Source: Actinostola sp. cb2023
Taxonomy: Eukaryota > Cnidaria > Anthozoa > Actiniaria > Actinostolidae
Assembly (NCBI GenBank): GCA_033675265.1
Contig: JAUJYZ010001085.1
Location: 189,001-253,000 of the forward strand
Length of the DNA: 64,000 bases
Direction of reading: 5' to 3'
Positions 11,448 to 24,769 of this stretch are shown piece by piece. Every line of letters starts with the position of its first letter. The stretch's first letter is position 1. The position numbers and the translations under genes are program-made. The notes beneath the pieces are model-generated. The model saw only the letters and a program-made list of their open reading frames with translations, was not told the origin of the DNA and ran no database searches.

Positions 11448-11572
11448 GTAAAATAAAGTAAAAAAAAAATTAACGTGCACTGGCCGGGAATCGAACCCGG
11501 GCCTCCCGCGTGGCAGGCGAGAATTCTACCACTGAACCACCAGTGCCATCGATAGTAATCTTGATACAAGTT
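11355..11572. repeat. Parent block of the inverted tRNA-Gly duplication
   Basis: The partner of 4649-4878. It spans the coding end of exon 5 of the unrecognised gene, its donor and the tRNA-Gly gene. The tRNA is canonical and the exon open here, so this is likely the original copy. Confidence 0.85.
11476..11546 (-). tRNA. tRNA-Gly(GCC)
   Basis: A 71-nt tRNA on the minus strand starting GCACTGGTGGTTCAGTGGTA, with anticodon GCC in CTGCCAC, a T arm with GGGTTCGATTCCC, and acceptor ends GCACTGG/CCAGTGC that pair fully. The A and B boxes match the pol III consensus. A T run follows within 20 nt and can terminate pol III. It is antisense in the intron after exon 5 of the unrecognised gene. Confidence 0.95.
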
Positions 11573-11694
11573 TAGATAATCATTGAAACGTGTAAATTCG
11601 AGACTCTTTTAGCAGAATAAATCAAGTTCTTTCTTTCTAAATGAAGTTATGATATTTAGTACATTAATTTAACTCCAAACAATCGTGAATTCTT

Positions 11695-13540
11695 GTTCAT
11701 CTATGGATATTTTAAATTCTTTTATCATCTATGGATATTTTAAATTCTTTTATCATCTATGGATATTTTAAATTCTTTTATCATCTATGGATATTTTAAA
11801 TTCTTTTATCATCTATGGATATTTTAAATTCTTTTATCATCTATGGATATTTTAAATTCTTTTATCATCTATGGATATTTTAAATTCTTTTATCATCTAT
11901 GGATATTTTAAATTCTTTTATCATCTATGGATATTTTAAATTCTTTTATCATCTATGGATATTTTAAATTCTTTTATCATCTATGGATATTTTAAATTCT
12001 TTTATCATCTATGGATATTTTAAATTCTTTTATCATCTATGGATATTTTAAATTCTTTTTATCATCTATGGATATTTTAAATTCTTTTATCATCTATGGA
12101 TATTTTAAATTCTTTTATCATCTATGGATATTTTTAAATTCTTTTATCATCTATGGATATTTTAAATTCTTTTATCATCTATGGATATTTTAAATTCTTT
12201 TATCATCTATGGATATTTTAAATTCTTTTATCATCTATGGATATTTTAAATTCTTTTATCATCTATGGATATTTTAAATTCTTTTATCATCTATGGATAT
12301 TTTAAATTCTTTTATCATCTATGGATATTTTAAATTCTTTTATCATCTATGGATATTTTAAATTCTTTTATCATCTATGGATATTTTAAATTCTTTTATC
12401 ATCTATGGATATTTTAAATTCTTTTATCATCTATGGATATTTTAAATCTTTTATCATCTATGGATATTTTAAATTCTTTTATCATCTATGGATATTTTAA
12501 ATTCTTTTATCATCTATGGATATTTTAAATTCTTTTATCATCTATGGATATTTTAAATTCTTTTATCATCTATGGATATTTTAAATTCTTTTATCATCTA
12601 TGGATATTTTAAATTCTTTTATCATCTATGGATATTTTAAATTCTTTTATCATCTATGGATATTTAAATTCTTTTATCATCTATGGATATTTTAAATTCT
12701 TTTATCATCTATGGATATTTTAAATTCTTTTATCATCTATGGATATTTTAAATTCTTTTATCGCATCTATGGATATTTTAAATTCTTTTATCATCTATGG
12801 ATATTTTAAATTCTTTTATCATCTATGGATATTTTAAGCATTCTTTTATCATCTATGGATATTTTAAATTATTTTTATCATCTATGGATATTTTAAATTC
12901 TTTTATCATCTATGGATATTTTTAAATTCTTTTATCATCTATGGATATTTTAAATTCTTTTATCATCTATGGATATTTTAAATTCTTTTATCATCTATGG
13001 ATATTTTAAATTCTTTTATCATCTATGGATATTTTAAATTCTTTTATCATCTATGGATATTTTAAATTCTTTTATCATTATGGATATTTTCTCTTTTATC
13101 ATATGGATATTTTAAATTCTTTTTATCATCTATGGATATTTTAAATTCTTTTATCATCTATCGATATTTTAAATTCTTTTATCATCTATCGATATTTTAA
13201 ATTCTTTTATCATCTATCGATATTTTAAATTCTTTTATCATCTATCGATATTTTAAATTCTTTTATCATCTATCGATATTTTAAATTCTTTTATCATCTA
13301 TCGATATTTTAAATTCTTTTATCATCTATCGATATTTTAAATTCTTTTATCATCTATCGATATTTTAAATTCTTTTATCATCTATGGATATTTTAAATTC
13401 TTTTATCATCTATGGATATTTTAAATTCTTTTATCATCTATCGATATTTTAAATTCTTTTATCATCTATCGATATTTTAAATTCTTTTATCATCTATCGA
13501 TATTTTAAATTATATTATCATCTATCGATATTTTAAGTTA
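11695..13540 (+). repeat. 28-bp satellite, about 65 copies
   Basis: The unit is TATGGATATTTTAAATTC followed by TTTTATCATC. From about 13150 most units change GGATAT to CGATAT, forming a distinct sub-block with a few reversions. Length variants differ by one to three bases. Two more CGATAT units are detached at 13952-13996. Open frames across it are spurious. Confidence 0.95.
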
Positions 13541-13839
13541 TACTCAATTGCAGAAACGTTTTAGTATACATTTTTATACAAATATCAAATGAGATACAAC
13601 ATATCTAATGAGATGCAAAGTAAGAAACATCGCTTATTTTCTCTGAAACATCAATTTTAGATTAGTATCGCATCCAGCAAGGACAACACAATAATTTTCA
13701 GCACTATTTTGTGCTTAAACAGTTGTATTTTAGCATGTTTAACATTTTGCATATAATATAGATATTTGTATATTTGTATATTTGTATAAATGTATACTAC
13801 AATGTTTCTGCAATTGAGTGTATAATATAATCATAATAT

Positions 13840-13996
13840 AATATATTTATATAGCGCTTTTTCCTGAGAAGCCCAAAAGCGCATAACAATCAAATAAATA
13901 TACAATAAATATACAATAAATAAATTATTAATAAAACAAATAAATAAATTATTTTATCATCTATCGATATTTTAAATTCTTTTATCATCTATCGAT
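13840..13996. repeat. Short TATATAGCGC repeat plus stray satellite units
   Basis: TTTATATAGCGCTTTTTCC and AAAAGCGCATAACAATC mark a dispersed repeat family also present near 16748, 16989, 54366 and 55398, usually beside A/T-rich simple repeats. Two detached 28-bp satellite units follow. Confidence 0.6.
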
Positions 13997-14184
13997 TTAT
14001 TATATAGACACGAGTGTTTTACTGGAAAATATCTCACTCGTAAAATTCGTACGAAACTACATCCGGGACCCTAGTGGCGTATTTTCCATATCCTCACTAG
14101 TTGAGGATATCGATGACGTCGGGTTCAGTACTTTTAGCAAAAAATTATTATTTTTCGTCAATTTTTTTATGGTCTATATAATAA

Positions 14185-14305
14185 AAAGAAAATTACACGG
14201 CGGTTTGAAGATATGAATTTTATTTTCTCGTAAAAACAAATTGTCCGCGCGCGCCACTGAAATATCCTCTATATCTTCGCGCCGCCGTGTAATATCCTCT
14301 ATATA
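14185..14305. mobile_element. MITE-like inverted repeat
   Basis: ATTACACGGCGG with GAAGATAT on the left matches the complement of ATATCTTCGCGCCGCCGTGT on the right. It has an AT-rich interior and no coding capacity. The neighbouring 14000-14180 stretch looks repetitive but has no clear ends. Confidence 0.6.
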
Positions 14306-14629
14306 TTAAATTCTTATTTTGACTTCGTTGGTTTTCTTTTAACAGAACAAACAACGGAATCCATTGCTGTATTCTCGGCCGCTCTTCACCGTTCCAACGA
14401 CAATGCAACATAACTGATAGAATTATATATCCTATCATACTATTGATGAAAGGATATATATGTAGTTCTACGATTATCCGCGCTATCCGGGCATTACACC
14501 AATCAGCTTAGTAGTCAAAGAGGGAGGGAACAGTCGGATCCTAGGCCCACTAAATAACTTCCCCGCACCACTAAGCTATCATATGAATTCAAGATATCTG
14601 TGTATGATTGGCAAGTTGATATAAGGCTA

Positions 14630-15225
14630 TATATATAGCTAATTGCATAATCATTGTCGGGTTGAAAATCATAAATCATAGAAGCTGAGACCGCAATGAT
14701 GGATGGGAAATCAGTTCATGAGCCACATTACATACAGATATATTCAATGTTCTCGTAGTTTTGAAGGTATATGAGGAGCTATTTAACTAAGATCCTACAA
14801 GTCTGGATAAAAAGGTCGATGATTTGACGGTGTTATTTGAGAATTTTTATTTCCCAGAATTCCTTGTGGTCATGATAGCTTTCATGATTTTCGACCCGAC
14901 AACGATTATGCAATTAGCTATACACCTAATTGCAGAAAGGTTGTCCACCTCGGAAAAGCACATTTACACATTTACACATTTGCACATTTACACATTTGCA
15001 CTTTTACAAGCGCTGAAATACAACTATCCACCTGAAATCTTCTGTATAAGGCCGCAGCATTCTTATGGCAGTATACTTCTACTGAATCTATTGACTCTAG
15101 GTTCCACTTGCGCAAAACAAATATACACGTGATGTTGCGAATGTGCAAATGTGTAAATGTGCAAATGTGTAAATGTGCTTTTCCGGGACAACCTTTCTGC
15201 AAATAGCTATATACCTTTTTTGTAA
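14630..15225. repeat. Two overlapping foldback elements
   Basis: 14635-14675 is inverted at 14885-14925 (TGCATAATCATTGTCGGGTT type). 14915-15005 is in turn inverted at 15130-15222, including AGAAAGGTTGTCC, AAAAGCACATTTACAC and several CACATTTGCACATTTACA units. The two palindromes share the GCAATTAGCTATA segment. Confidence 0.75.
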
Positions 15226-15687
15226 AAACAGCTCTCGTAGCAACACAAAAGGGGCCGGTGCTATTATTCGGAATAGGACCCCTTTTACTCCTTTTGTGCG
15301 GCTAACCAAACTCATGTATACACTGAACAAGAGTAGATCCCATCTCACGATCCCGCGCCCGTTTTTGGTTTCATTTAATGAGCACTACTTGACAAGAATG
15401 TCTTATTACTTAGGCTTTAATACTGATGACTACTTAAGCGGATAATCCAAAGCCAGTTGTCGGCAACAATTAGATTGGACAATTGGAATTCACAGAACGT
15501 ACTTAACAGTCTAATCCCCTAAAGCGATATACTTTATAGAGTATTGCAATGTTTTATTAATGCTGGTTGTTATTGTCGTCGTCGTTCTCCCATCACAAAT
15601 CGCCATCTGGCTCTAAGGCGCATGCGCTCTGTGCCGCTGAGAAAATGAAGGCTCAAGCATATTTTCGCGTGCTTTGGAACATTCCTT
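15226..15687. other. Spacer without supported gene
   Basis: No coding exon seen. Short frames here have no domain features. A TGGTTGTTATTGTCGTC sequence near 15563 recurs in the hairpin loop at 16385-16400. Confidence 0.45.
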
Positions 15688-16345
15688 GTTTTTTTATTTA
15701 CTATTTATTTATTTATTCATTCATTCATTCGTTCATTTATTTACTATTCATTTATTTATTCATTCATACATTTATGTATTTATTCATTCATATTATATTA
15801 TTCATTTATTTATTTATTCTTTTAGATATTCATTTTATTCATTCATATATTTATTCATTCATTTATTCATTTATTTATTCATTTATTTATTCATTTATTT
15901 ATTCATTCATACATTTATGTATTTATTCATTCATATTATTCATTTATTTATTTATTTATTCTTTTAGATATTCATGTTATTCATTCATAAATTTATTCAT
16001 TCATTTATTCATTTATTTATTCATTCTTTCATTCATTTATTTATTTATTTATTTATTCATTTATCTATTCATTCTTTTATTCATTTATTTATTCATTCAT
16101 TTATTCATTCATTCGTTCATTTATTTATATATTCATTTATTTATTTATTCATACGTTATTTATTTATTTATTCATTCATTCATATTATTCATTTATTTTT
16201 TTATTCATTTATTTATTCTTTTAGTTATTCATTTTATTCATTCATTTATTTATTCATTCATATTATTTATTTATTCATTTATTCATTCATTTATTCATTC
16301 ATTTATTCATACTTCATACATTCACTTTATTCATTTATCTCGGCC
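15688..16345 (+). repeat. (ATTC/ATTT)n tetranucleotide array
   Basis: About 650 bp of ATTC and ATTT steps with occasional ATAC or TTAG interruptions. A segment near 15780-15840 recurs near 15915-15980. The 169-262-residue Phe/Ile/Tyr-rich frames across it are artefacts. Confidence 0.95.
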
Positions 16346-16366
16346 CAGGGGCTGATTACTTTCATT

Positions 16367-16419
16367 CAGGAGCCCATTACTAATGGTTGTTATTGTCGTC
16401 CATTACTAATGGGCTCCTG
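16367..16419. repeat. Perfect 20-bp-arm hairpin
   Basis: CAGGAGCCCATTACTAATGG at 16367-16386 is exactly inverted at 16400-16419, with a 13-nt loop. It adjoins the end of the tetranucleotide array. Confidence 0.85.
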
Positions 16420-16609
16420 TTTCATTATATTGTTTATCTTGATTTATATAAACATTCACTTTTCCGTCAAAACAAGTGTCTGATTTTTATGCAAAAAACT
16501 ATTGTAATGACGACCATTGATGCGATTCTCAGTTCGTTCCATAACCTGACTAATTACAGAATAAATTCCATGCGAAAAAGCTGTTTTCATCTGCCATCAG
16601 ATCATCTGA

Positions 16610-17030
16610 CCAGATACGTAGCCGCAGGTATGAATATACGGAATAATATGCGGTTACGTAACCGCAGGATATGTAAATACGGAATATTATGCGGTTGTGG
16701 ATTTCGTTACGTAACCGCAGGATATGCGCATTGAGACATTGTGAAACGCGCTATATAAGAACTTATTATTATTATTATTATTATTTTTATTTATTATTTA
16801 TTATTACCATAATTATTATTATGTAAATACGGAATATGCGGTTGTGAATTTTGTTACGTAACCACACGATATAATAATAATAACAATAATAATAATTTCT
16901 TAAAAACGCATAAACCGAAGTCTAAATGCTTTTTACAATGTAATAAAATATATACTGAAATAAAATAATAATAATAATAATAAACCCTAATAAATATGTG
17001 GATTGAAGTGTGAAATGCGTTATATAAGAA

Positions 17031-17062
<32 letters not shown>

Positions 17063-17120
17063 GTAAATATGGAATATGCAGCTGTGAATTTTGTTACGTA
17101 ACCACACGATATCTACGTAA
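16610..17120. repeat. Tandem composite repeat with ATT microsatellites
   Basis: Several copies of a block with ATGCGGTTGTG, TTTTGTTACGTAACC and ATGTAAATACGGAATA alternate with ATT/AAT runs and the GCGCTATATAAGAA motif. TTACGTAACC is a short palindrome. No gene. Confidence 0.65.
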
Positions 17121-18590
17121 TGTTATGCGGTTCTGTGGATTTAGTTGTGGTTAATCGTAATAATGCTTCTCGTATGTGATGTCGATTTTTTTAAGGAAGG
17201 AATATTACCTTTGTCTCTCTTGCTTTGTATGATGAAAGTTACAAGTGATCTTTGTATTGGTCTCTCTCTCTCTCTCTCTCTCTCTCATTCTTTTGAATTC
17301 CTTTAGTTTCATTCATTCATTAATGATTTATTGATCAATCATTTCTTTCATTTATTCAATCATTTTATTTTCCTTTTTACCCTTCATCTTGTACTTTTAC
17401 CTAATTTGCATTTGAAATTTACAAAAATATTTCTCCTCCGTTTCTTTGCTATTTTTAACAATTTCACGATATCTCAGTTCAATAAAATAGTTGTTATTGA
17501 CATGTAAACCAACAGTTCTGCCCAGTGCTACACTATTTTCTCGAGTACCGATATCATTCATTGAGTGGTAGCCGGTAATAGATGACTCTAGTCGATCAAA
17601 CGAATTACAAATTCACAGGAAACGAAGCCGACTGAACTCTTCCATCTGATAAATGTCCTGAATCAATCTATGTTTGTACTTTGGATATTTGAACATTGAG
17701 ATTCTGTGTGTCGTAATGCATGCATGGAAATAGTGGAAAGAGTGTGTGTCACACATAGACGATAACACGATTGTAAACTATAGTACCCGAGTCATTCATG
17801 CGTGATATAATCTCTCATGAATAATGAATAGATCATGGTATGTACCCCGGTTTAGGGCTAAAGTCTGATTACTGAGTTTTTAAATTCAACATATAAAACG
17901 TATACTGGAATCTATACGACAGGCCGTGCGATAATTTGATTATGCCCACGACCTGCAGTGCGATGTTAACTTGTTAAGAATCCAAAGATTTACCTCGAGA
18001 GTATTCGAAAAATCTAGAACTTGGAAGATAAACTGTTTGGCATTCCTTGTTGCATTATGTTTGATGACAAAATAGCTTCGTATTTAAAAAAAGCGAGCTT
18101 TTGCAGTGGATCCTTTTAGTTAAGTCTGCATGGGAGTCCAAAAAGCAAGGCAGTGTATGCAGTAATTATACTACTGGGAAAACCCATTAGATTCGCCGCA
18201 TTCCACAAACACACGAGGAATTAAGAGCTTTTTACCAAACAATATATATTTGTACCAAACACAACGAAAGTTGAGATGTGCTTTTTTTATTTTGAACATC
18301 TACAATTTGTCCAGCGGACGAAATAAATGATATTTACAACCTAATCGTATATGCAACAAAATTTTACATGCTTTGCATATTAATTTCTTAAAATTTTCAT
18401 ACAAAAAGTCTTATTATTAGTCATATCTATTTTCACATCATTGTTCATAATTTCGCAAATCAAGTTGATCTCAGAGCCTGAGCTGAAAGTTCTTGATTTT
18501 GACGAATGTTCAATTTTCTTAACACCGGGAAAGGCTCCCCCGATCTGTTGATTGATAACTTAATATACATAATTTCTACCTAAATACTAT
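17121..18590. other. Spacer downstream of the KLF gene
   Basis: Contains a CT dinucleotide run at 17259-17286 and AT-rich sequence. Minus-strand AATAAA-like signals near 18277-18290 could end the KLF transcript. I found no other gene. Confidence 0.5.
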
Positions 18591-19702
<1,112 letters not shown>

Positions 19703-22450
19703 TTTGCCAGCCACAGCGCGTTGCTGATTTCATGTCTCGCTTTGCTGCACAGCTCGAACACTTCGACCAGGCCGCTGATATTCTTGGATTTTCCTGACCG
19801 ATGATTGGCTAAGAACACAATCAATCTGTCAAACGCACTCTCATAGCATTAGAAAGGCTTTTCGATCCTTATTTGGTTGTGATAAAAATAGCAACGGCTT
19901 GGCTTGGTATAAAAGCTGGGCAAACTCCATTCTCGTTAGTTATTCACAATGTACCACAGACGAGTTAGGTCATCTAGAAGCGGGAAAAACATCTAGTCAT
20001 CGCTAAATAAAGATCAACGTAAACATTGGACGAATTTCAAGCACCCGTCAGAAACAAATTCCAAAGTACAAAATCCTTTCGATATGCATTTCATTTACAT
20101 TCTATTTCACGGGTTTTGAAATATATATTTTTGTCGACAAAATACTATCGAATTGTGGTCGTTGTTGACGAGTTTGGAACACCGAGCTACACGGGAAATC
20201 AAAACAATTCAGTATACAGTGATGTTATTTTATAACAAAGTAAAAATTCAGACGATGCTGGATTCCAATCAAGAATTTTTCTCGGTATTATTGTCCTTCA
20301 AAAAGCGCTCTCTAAAAACAGCTGTTCTGAGCCGCTTTATATTAATAACAACAAACTTATGTGTAGCTTCTTCACAAATCAAATATATTGTATTTGTAGC
20401 TGCTGTCCTTCGTTGCCCTTATTTAGTAAAAAAATGATTTTCTGTATCCTACTCCCGGCATGACAATCTACGATAGTTTCCTGATTGATCACTGGACACT
20501 CGGTCGGAGAGGATCCGATTAATGATTCACCACGTTTCTTAGTAGAATATAAATTCATTGAATTGATAATCATTGTTGCTCTACACAGACACTCCAGCCA
20601 TGTGCTAAAATCCATTCAAAAAGCGTCAAAAATTAGGTATATAAAAATGTTTCGTGTTTAGGCGTAGAAAATCGCTTTGTGGACCGAACTGACCAGCCGC
20701 TCATTTTCAATTCCGACTGAAAAGCGTAATATATTCGAGTCTGGGCGAGACGGATGGGTTAAGCCATGAACCCTAAATATATATATATATATATATAAAC
20801 GTGTCCAATCAAGTACCATATAAGCAATGCCATTAAATCCGTTGAAGATTATGGGATTGAGAGTGATGTGCAATAGTCAGTATTCATTTATAACTTGTCT
20901 TGGTACAAAAAATACTAGAAAAATGATTTCCATAGTTAATGTGTATCCAAGCTTTACTGAGTTATGGATTTGAAACGAAACAAAGTTTCCTACTGATGCA
21001 CAGTGCTTTGTTTTGATGAAACTTCGCCTAAAGCCAAAATCTCCTGCTGTAGAGGTGGGGGTACTGTCTGTAAACTTCCCGTACCACAATCTGCAGATAA
21101 TAGCTTTTGAAATCCCTCCAATTTTGCTGCAAATATTAAATTTATGACGATCGCAAAATATATTCAGCAAAAATTGTGTTGATATGAAATCGTCCAGCAG
21201 AAGAATCTAGAATGTCCGACGAAAAATGATGTCAGTTTTAAACACAGACGTTTAATTCGGTTTCACCTGTTTGTTTGCGCGGGCTTTTGCAATATTGAAG
21301 CCTCTGTCTAGAGTACTGTCTACTGACCCCTCCCTCCCTCATCTCAGCATACGTGTGTCTGTTGATTCGACAAGTTGATTCAGGTCGATTATGAGTCCAA
21401 ACAGAAACTGAAAGCAAACAACTGAGTTACTTATAATGGATTTGTCATGAAGCCAACTTGACATACAACTGATCTGGTATTTTTTAATTCTATGTGAAGA
21501 TGACCTTCTCTTTCACTATCACTGGCTTCCTGATCTACATCATACGAACAGCCAATTGAATGAGGCTGTAAAGGCTCATTAACTGAGTGACTGGAAGTCC
21601 TGCCAATAGAAAACTTAGAAAGAATGATGGATTACTTGTAGTCTTGCAGTGCGTTTTGATAAATGGTAACAGTCCAAGTATAGAACGAACCTTATTAATA
21701 AATTATCGACAACGATTGACAACATGTTTGTTTTGTACATATTCTCTCGTTTTGTTTCTCTCTTCTCAGTTTACTGTTTTGAATTGATATTGTCATTGTT
21801 TCCTAAGTCAGTTTTACGCCAGTTTTCACTGACTTCGCGATGATAAACAACTTTGAAGCAATAGACAAACTGTGTTGTTTCTCGCTAAATAACGAAGCCA
21901 ACATCGGTAGACAATCGCAAGGTCGCCATACCTACTTCCAGGTCAACCATATTCAGTCAGTGACTCATAAAACATGACAAAAGCCCTTAATTATGTTAAT
22001 TAGCTAAATGCCTTGTGGTTGGAAAAGTAATTCACACAACAAATTAGCGTCAATATGAGTAAAATCAGGGCGAAAATGTTCTTGCACACCGAATAAGCAA
22101 CGTATACTTCTATTTCTTCTCTGATGACAAAAATCGACTGAAAAAAACATCATGACTTGTACGTGATGAATGAGGAGTGATACGAAATCGTTCACATTTT
22201 AAAACGTTCTATATCAGCCCTGGATTGACGTACGTAAAAGCCGTTCAACCGGATGAGACTGTGTGTTCAATAAATAGATATTGTGCATACAATAGGGAAA
22301 ACAAGTTTGTAAAACTGGTAGAATTTAAATAGTCAGCCATTTTGGCCACGTGACTCATCTGTGTAAATGCGCTGCAGGGAACCCAAATTATGAATCCGGA
22401 AAAAAAAATTGTGCTGTAAAGACAGAAACTAGCAACACTAGTTTTCTGAT
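19703..22450. other. Spacer upstream of the KLF gene
   Basis: The KLF promoter should lie just above 19702. A good TATAAAAG at 19908-19915 points the opposite way. An AT dinucleotide run is at 20778-20798. Short frames between 20026 and 21787 lack domain features, so I call no gene. Confidence 0.45.
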
Positions 22451-22453
22451 ATG

Positions 22454-23160
22454 CATACAGCTAATTCAGAAAACGTTGTCGGCGATCGACTTCAAGCCTA
22501 CGCGACTAGACCGAAAAGGATTATGGGTAAATATCAATGCTTCTATAATTACACTATCAAAAAGGAACGTCTCTCACGGAATATGAATCATTTCACAAAT
22601 AGAAGATGGCTTTCTATGTTCAATACAAAAATGGTGCACGCCTGAGCTCTTGAAATGCTAGCAAGTGGATGCACGAGCGATAGCGAGTGCATTCAGTCAG
22701 CTGCATTTCAAGAGCTCAGAAGTACACATACATCTGTACATAGAAAGCCATCTTCTATTTATTTTATATTATAAAAAGCTAAGTCGAAAATTATGGAGTA
22801 TTTCACTGGAAAAGACCAATATTCTGAAGTTATTGTAAACGTTCGAGTTAATTAATATCCAACATACATGAGTTTATGTAAATTAGATAATGAGATTCCA
22901 GCGTGCAGCGCGCGAACTTCAACTAAAATTTTATTCAAAAACACAACAGAATCCTCAACTTCCTTGCCATTTTGTTCACCGCATATGCTTCTGTTTTCTT
23001 GTTTTAAAACGCGTAGGCATACATTTACAGATTCACCTGCCATTGTCGCCAAATACCAAAAGAATGCAAGCCGATTATCATATCTACCCATACTCCCTTT
23101 CGGTCTAGTCGCGTAGGCTTGAAGTCGATCGCCGACAACGTTTTCTGAATTAGCTGTATA
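22454..23160. mobile_element. Inverted-repeat element with a nested palindrome
   Basis: Terminal arms of about 80 bp (22454-22535 and 23080-23160) are inverted copies sharing ACGTTGTCGGCGATCGACTT and TAGTCGCGTAGGCTTGAAGT. Inside, 22597-22763 is a second palindrome with AGAAGATGGCTTTCTATGT and GAGCTCTTGAAATGC arms. Small open frames inside look non-coding. Probably a non-autonomous DNA transposon invaded by a MITE. Confidence 0.8.
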
Positions 23161-24104
23161 CTATACAGGAGTTTCGCGCTAGCTAGAGATATTGTTTCTA
23201 AAATCAGTTGGAATATGTCTCCCGCGGTGTGTTAGCAGATATAATGCTTTTTAAGATATTTTCAGAAATCACAAAAGTTCTAGGGCAGTCTATTGAGTGA
23301 CAATAAATGAACATGTAAATGTCTGATTGAGTAATAAATACGTGATGCATAAACGTTCATGTTTGTTCCGTGAGACGTGATCTACAAACGCTTCAATTGC
23401 TGGCTGGGTCATAAGCGTCAAGCATTTCAAGAGCTTATTGATATCAAACAAGACAGTTCATTGTTAATATTACATGGAATACAATGGGACAATGTACAAT
23501 TAAAACTGTTAAAAAGTGATCGCGGACCCCCGCGGTCGTATCCTAGCGGTCCTAAATGACTGCACCGTACTACCAAGCTATCTGTCTTCCGATTGTTTTC
23601 GAGGGTAAATTTAGTAGTCTATCGTGTAACGGTCGGTTATTGTTTTAGTCGCACTGTGATGTTCATATTTGGTTCGGTTAAATCTGTCCAAGGTTTTTGC
23701 ACTATTTTCTAAAATCTAAGGATTTTTAATTTTTGGTACGTTGCCAATCATCGATTTTACTAACCCATTCCGAGCTGGTATTGTCGACTGTGGAAATTCT
23801 GTTTTACAGTAAATTGTGCAGAAATAGGCTAAAACTACTTCTGTATGACATAGAAATAAGTTTTTAGGTTTCACATTTAATCTATCAAAATAGCTTTATT
23901 CCCGAGTTCACCGCTTTTCTGATTTATTTGGATCAAGTTTTTTTCCCTGCTGACATATTGATAGACCAATGCAAGTTTCTTTGAACTATGAATCATGTTT
24001 ACATTCAATTCAATTCAATTTATTAGCATACAAAACAATAAATGTACAAGTCACACGTCCTCGCAAATAGTTACAGCATTGCTTGCCATGCTTTCAAGTG
24101 TGAC
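23161..24104. other. Spacer without supported gene
   Basis: No coding exon, RNA gene or clear repeat boundary seen. The end near 24002 has an ATTCAATTCAATTTATTAGC motif of the kind found at dispersed-repeat ends. Confidence 0.4.
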
Positions 24105-24455
24105 GGGCTATAGGGGTGCCGCTGAGGGTTTGAAAACCTGACCCTGTTTAGGACAAAAAAAATCTAAAATACATACCCTGTCTAGGACAACACCCTCTAT
24201 TTTAGGACCCTGTTTAGTACGAAGGACAAATACACACAATTCTAACGCGTTTTATATTGACTGATGACCTGCTAAAGACCGGCAAATCTCGGATCTCAGA
24301 TATATGGCTAAATACCGGTTAAAACCATATTTAACGACGACAATCGTGCATTACCATACCCTGTTTAGGACAGACGCACATAAAATTATATACCCTGTTC
24401 AGGACAGAGAAGCCAAAAACCATACCCTGTCCAGCGGCACGTCCCCGTATAGCCC
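24105..24455. mobile_element. Non-autonomous inverted-repeat element
   Basis: GGGCTATAGGGG with GTGCCGCTG at the left is inverted at 24431-24455 as CAGCGGCACGTCCCCGTAT plus AGCCC. The interior repeats ACCCTGTTTAGGACA several times. No ORF. Confidence 0.8.
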
Positions 24456-24456
24456 A

Positions 24457-24457
<1 letters not shown>

Positions 24458-24509
<52 letters not shown>
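24458..24509. repeat. 52-bp poly-C tract
   Basis: An uninterrupted C run just outside the element at 24105-24455. The true length may differ because such runs are hard to sequence. Confidence 0.9.
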
Positions 24510-24511
<2 letters not shown>

Positions 24512-24769
24512 GATTGATTATGCAGCATTCCAAGCAATAAGAAGGTGATGCATTGCAGTTCTAGATACCAATAACTTCGCTCGACCTAGAAATAATCGCA
24601 GATGTAGAAGATACGGCGCGAGGAAATATTGGACAAGACCACCAACACCACCCTTTGGTGGGATAACTTTTTTTCTCTTTTTGGGCGCCATTTTGATTCT
24701 GACTAGGCAGTATGCTCTGCGCATGATCAGATGGTAAAACCACTGACATTATCATACTGATCCGGTTCC

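Noticed and set aside
15567..16483. Phe/Ile/Tyr-rich frames of up to 262 residues
   Set aside because: They are translations of an ATTC/ATTT simple repeat, which happens to lack stops in these frames.
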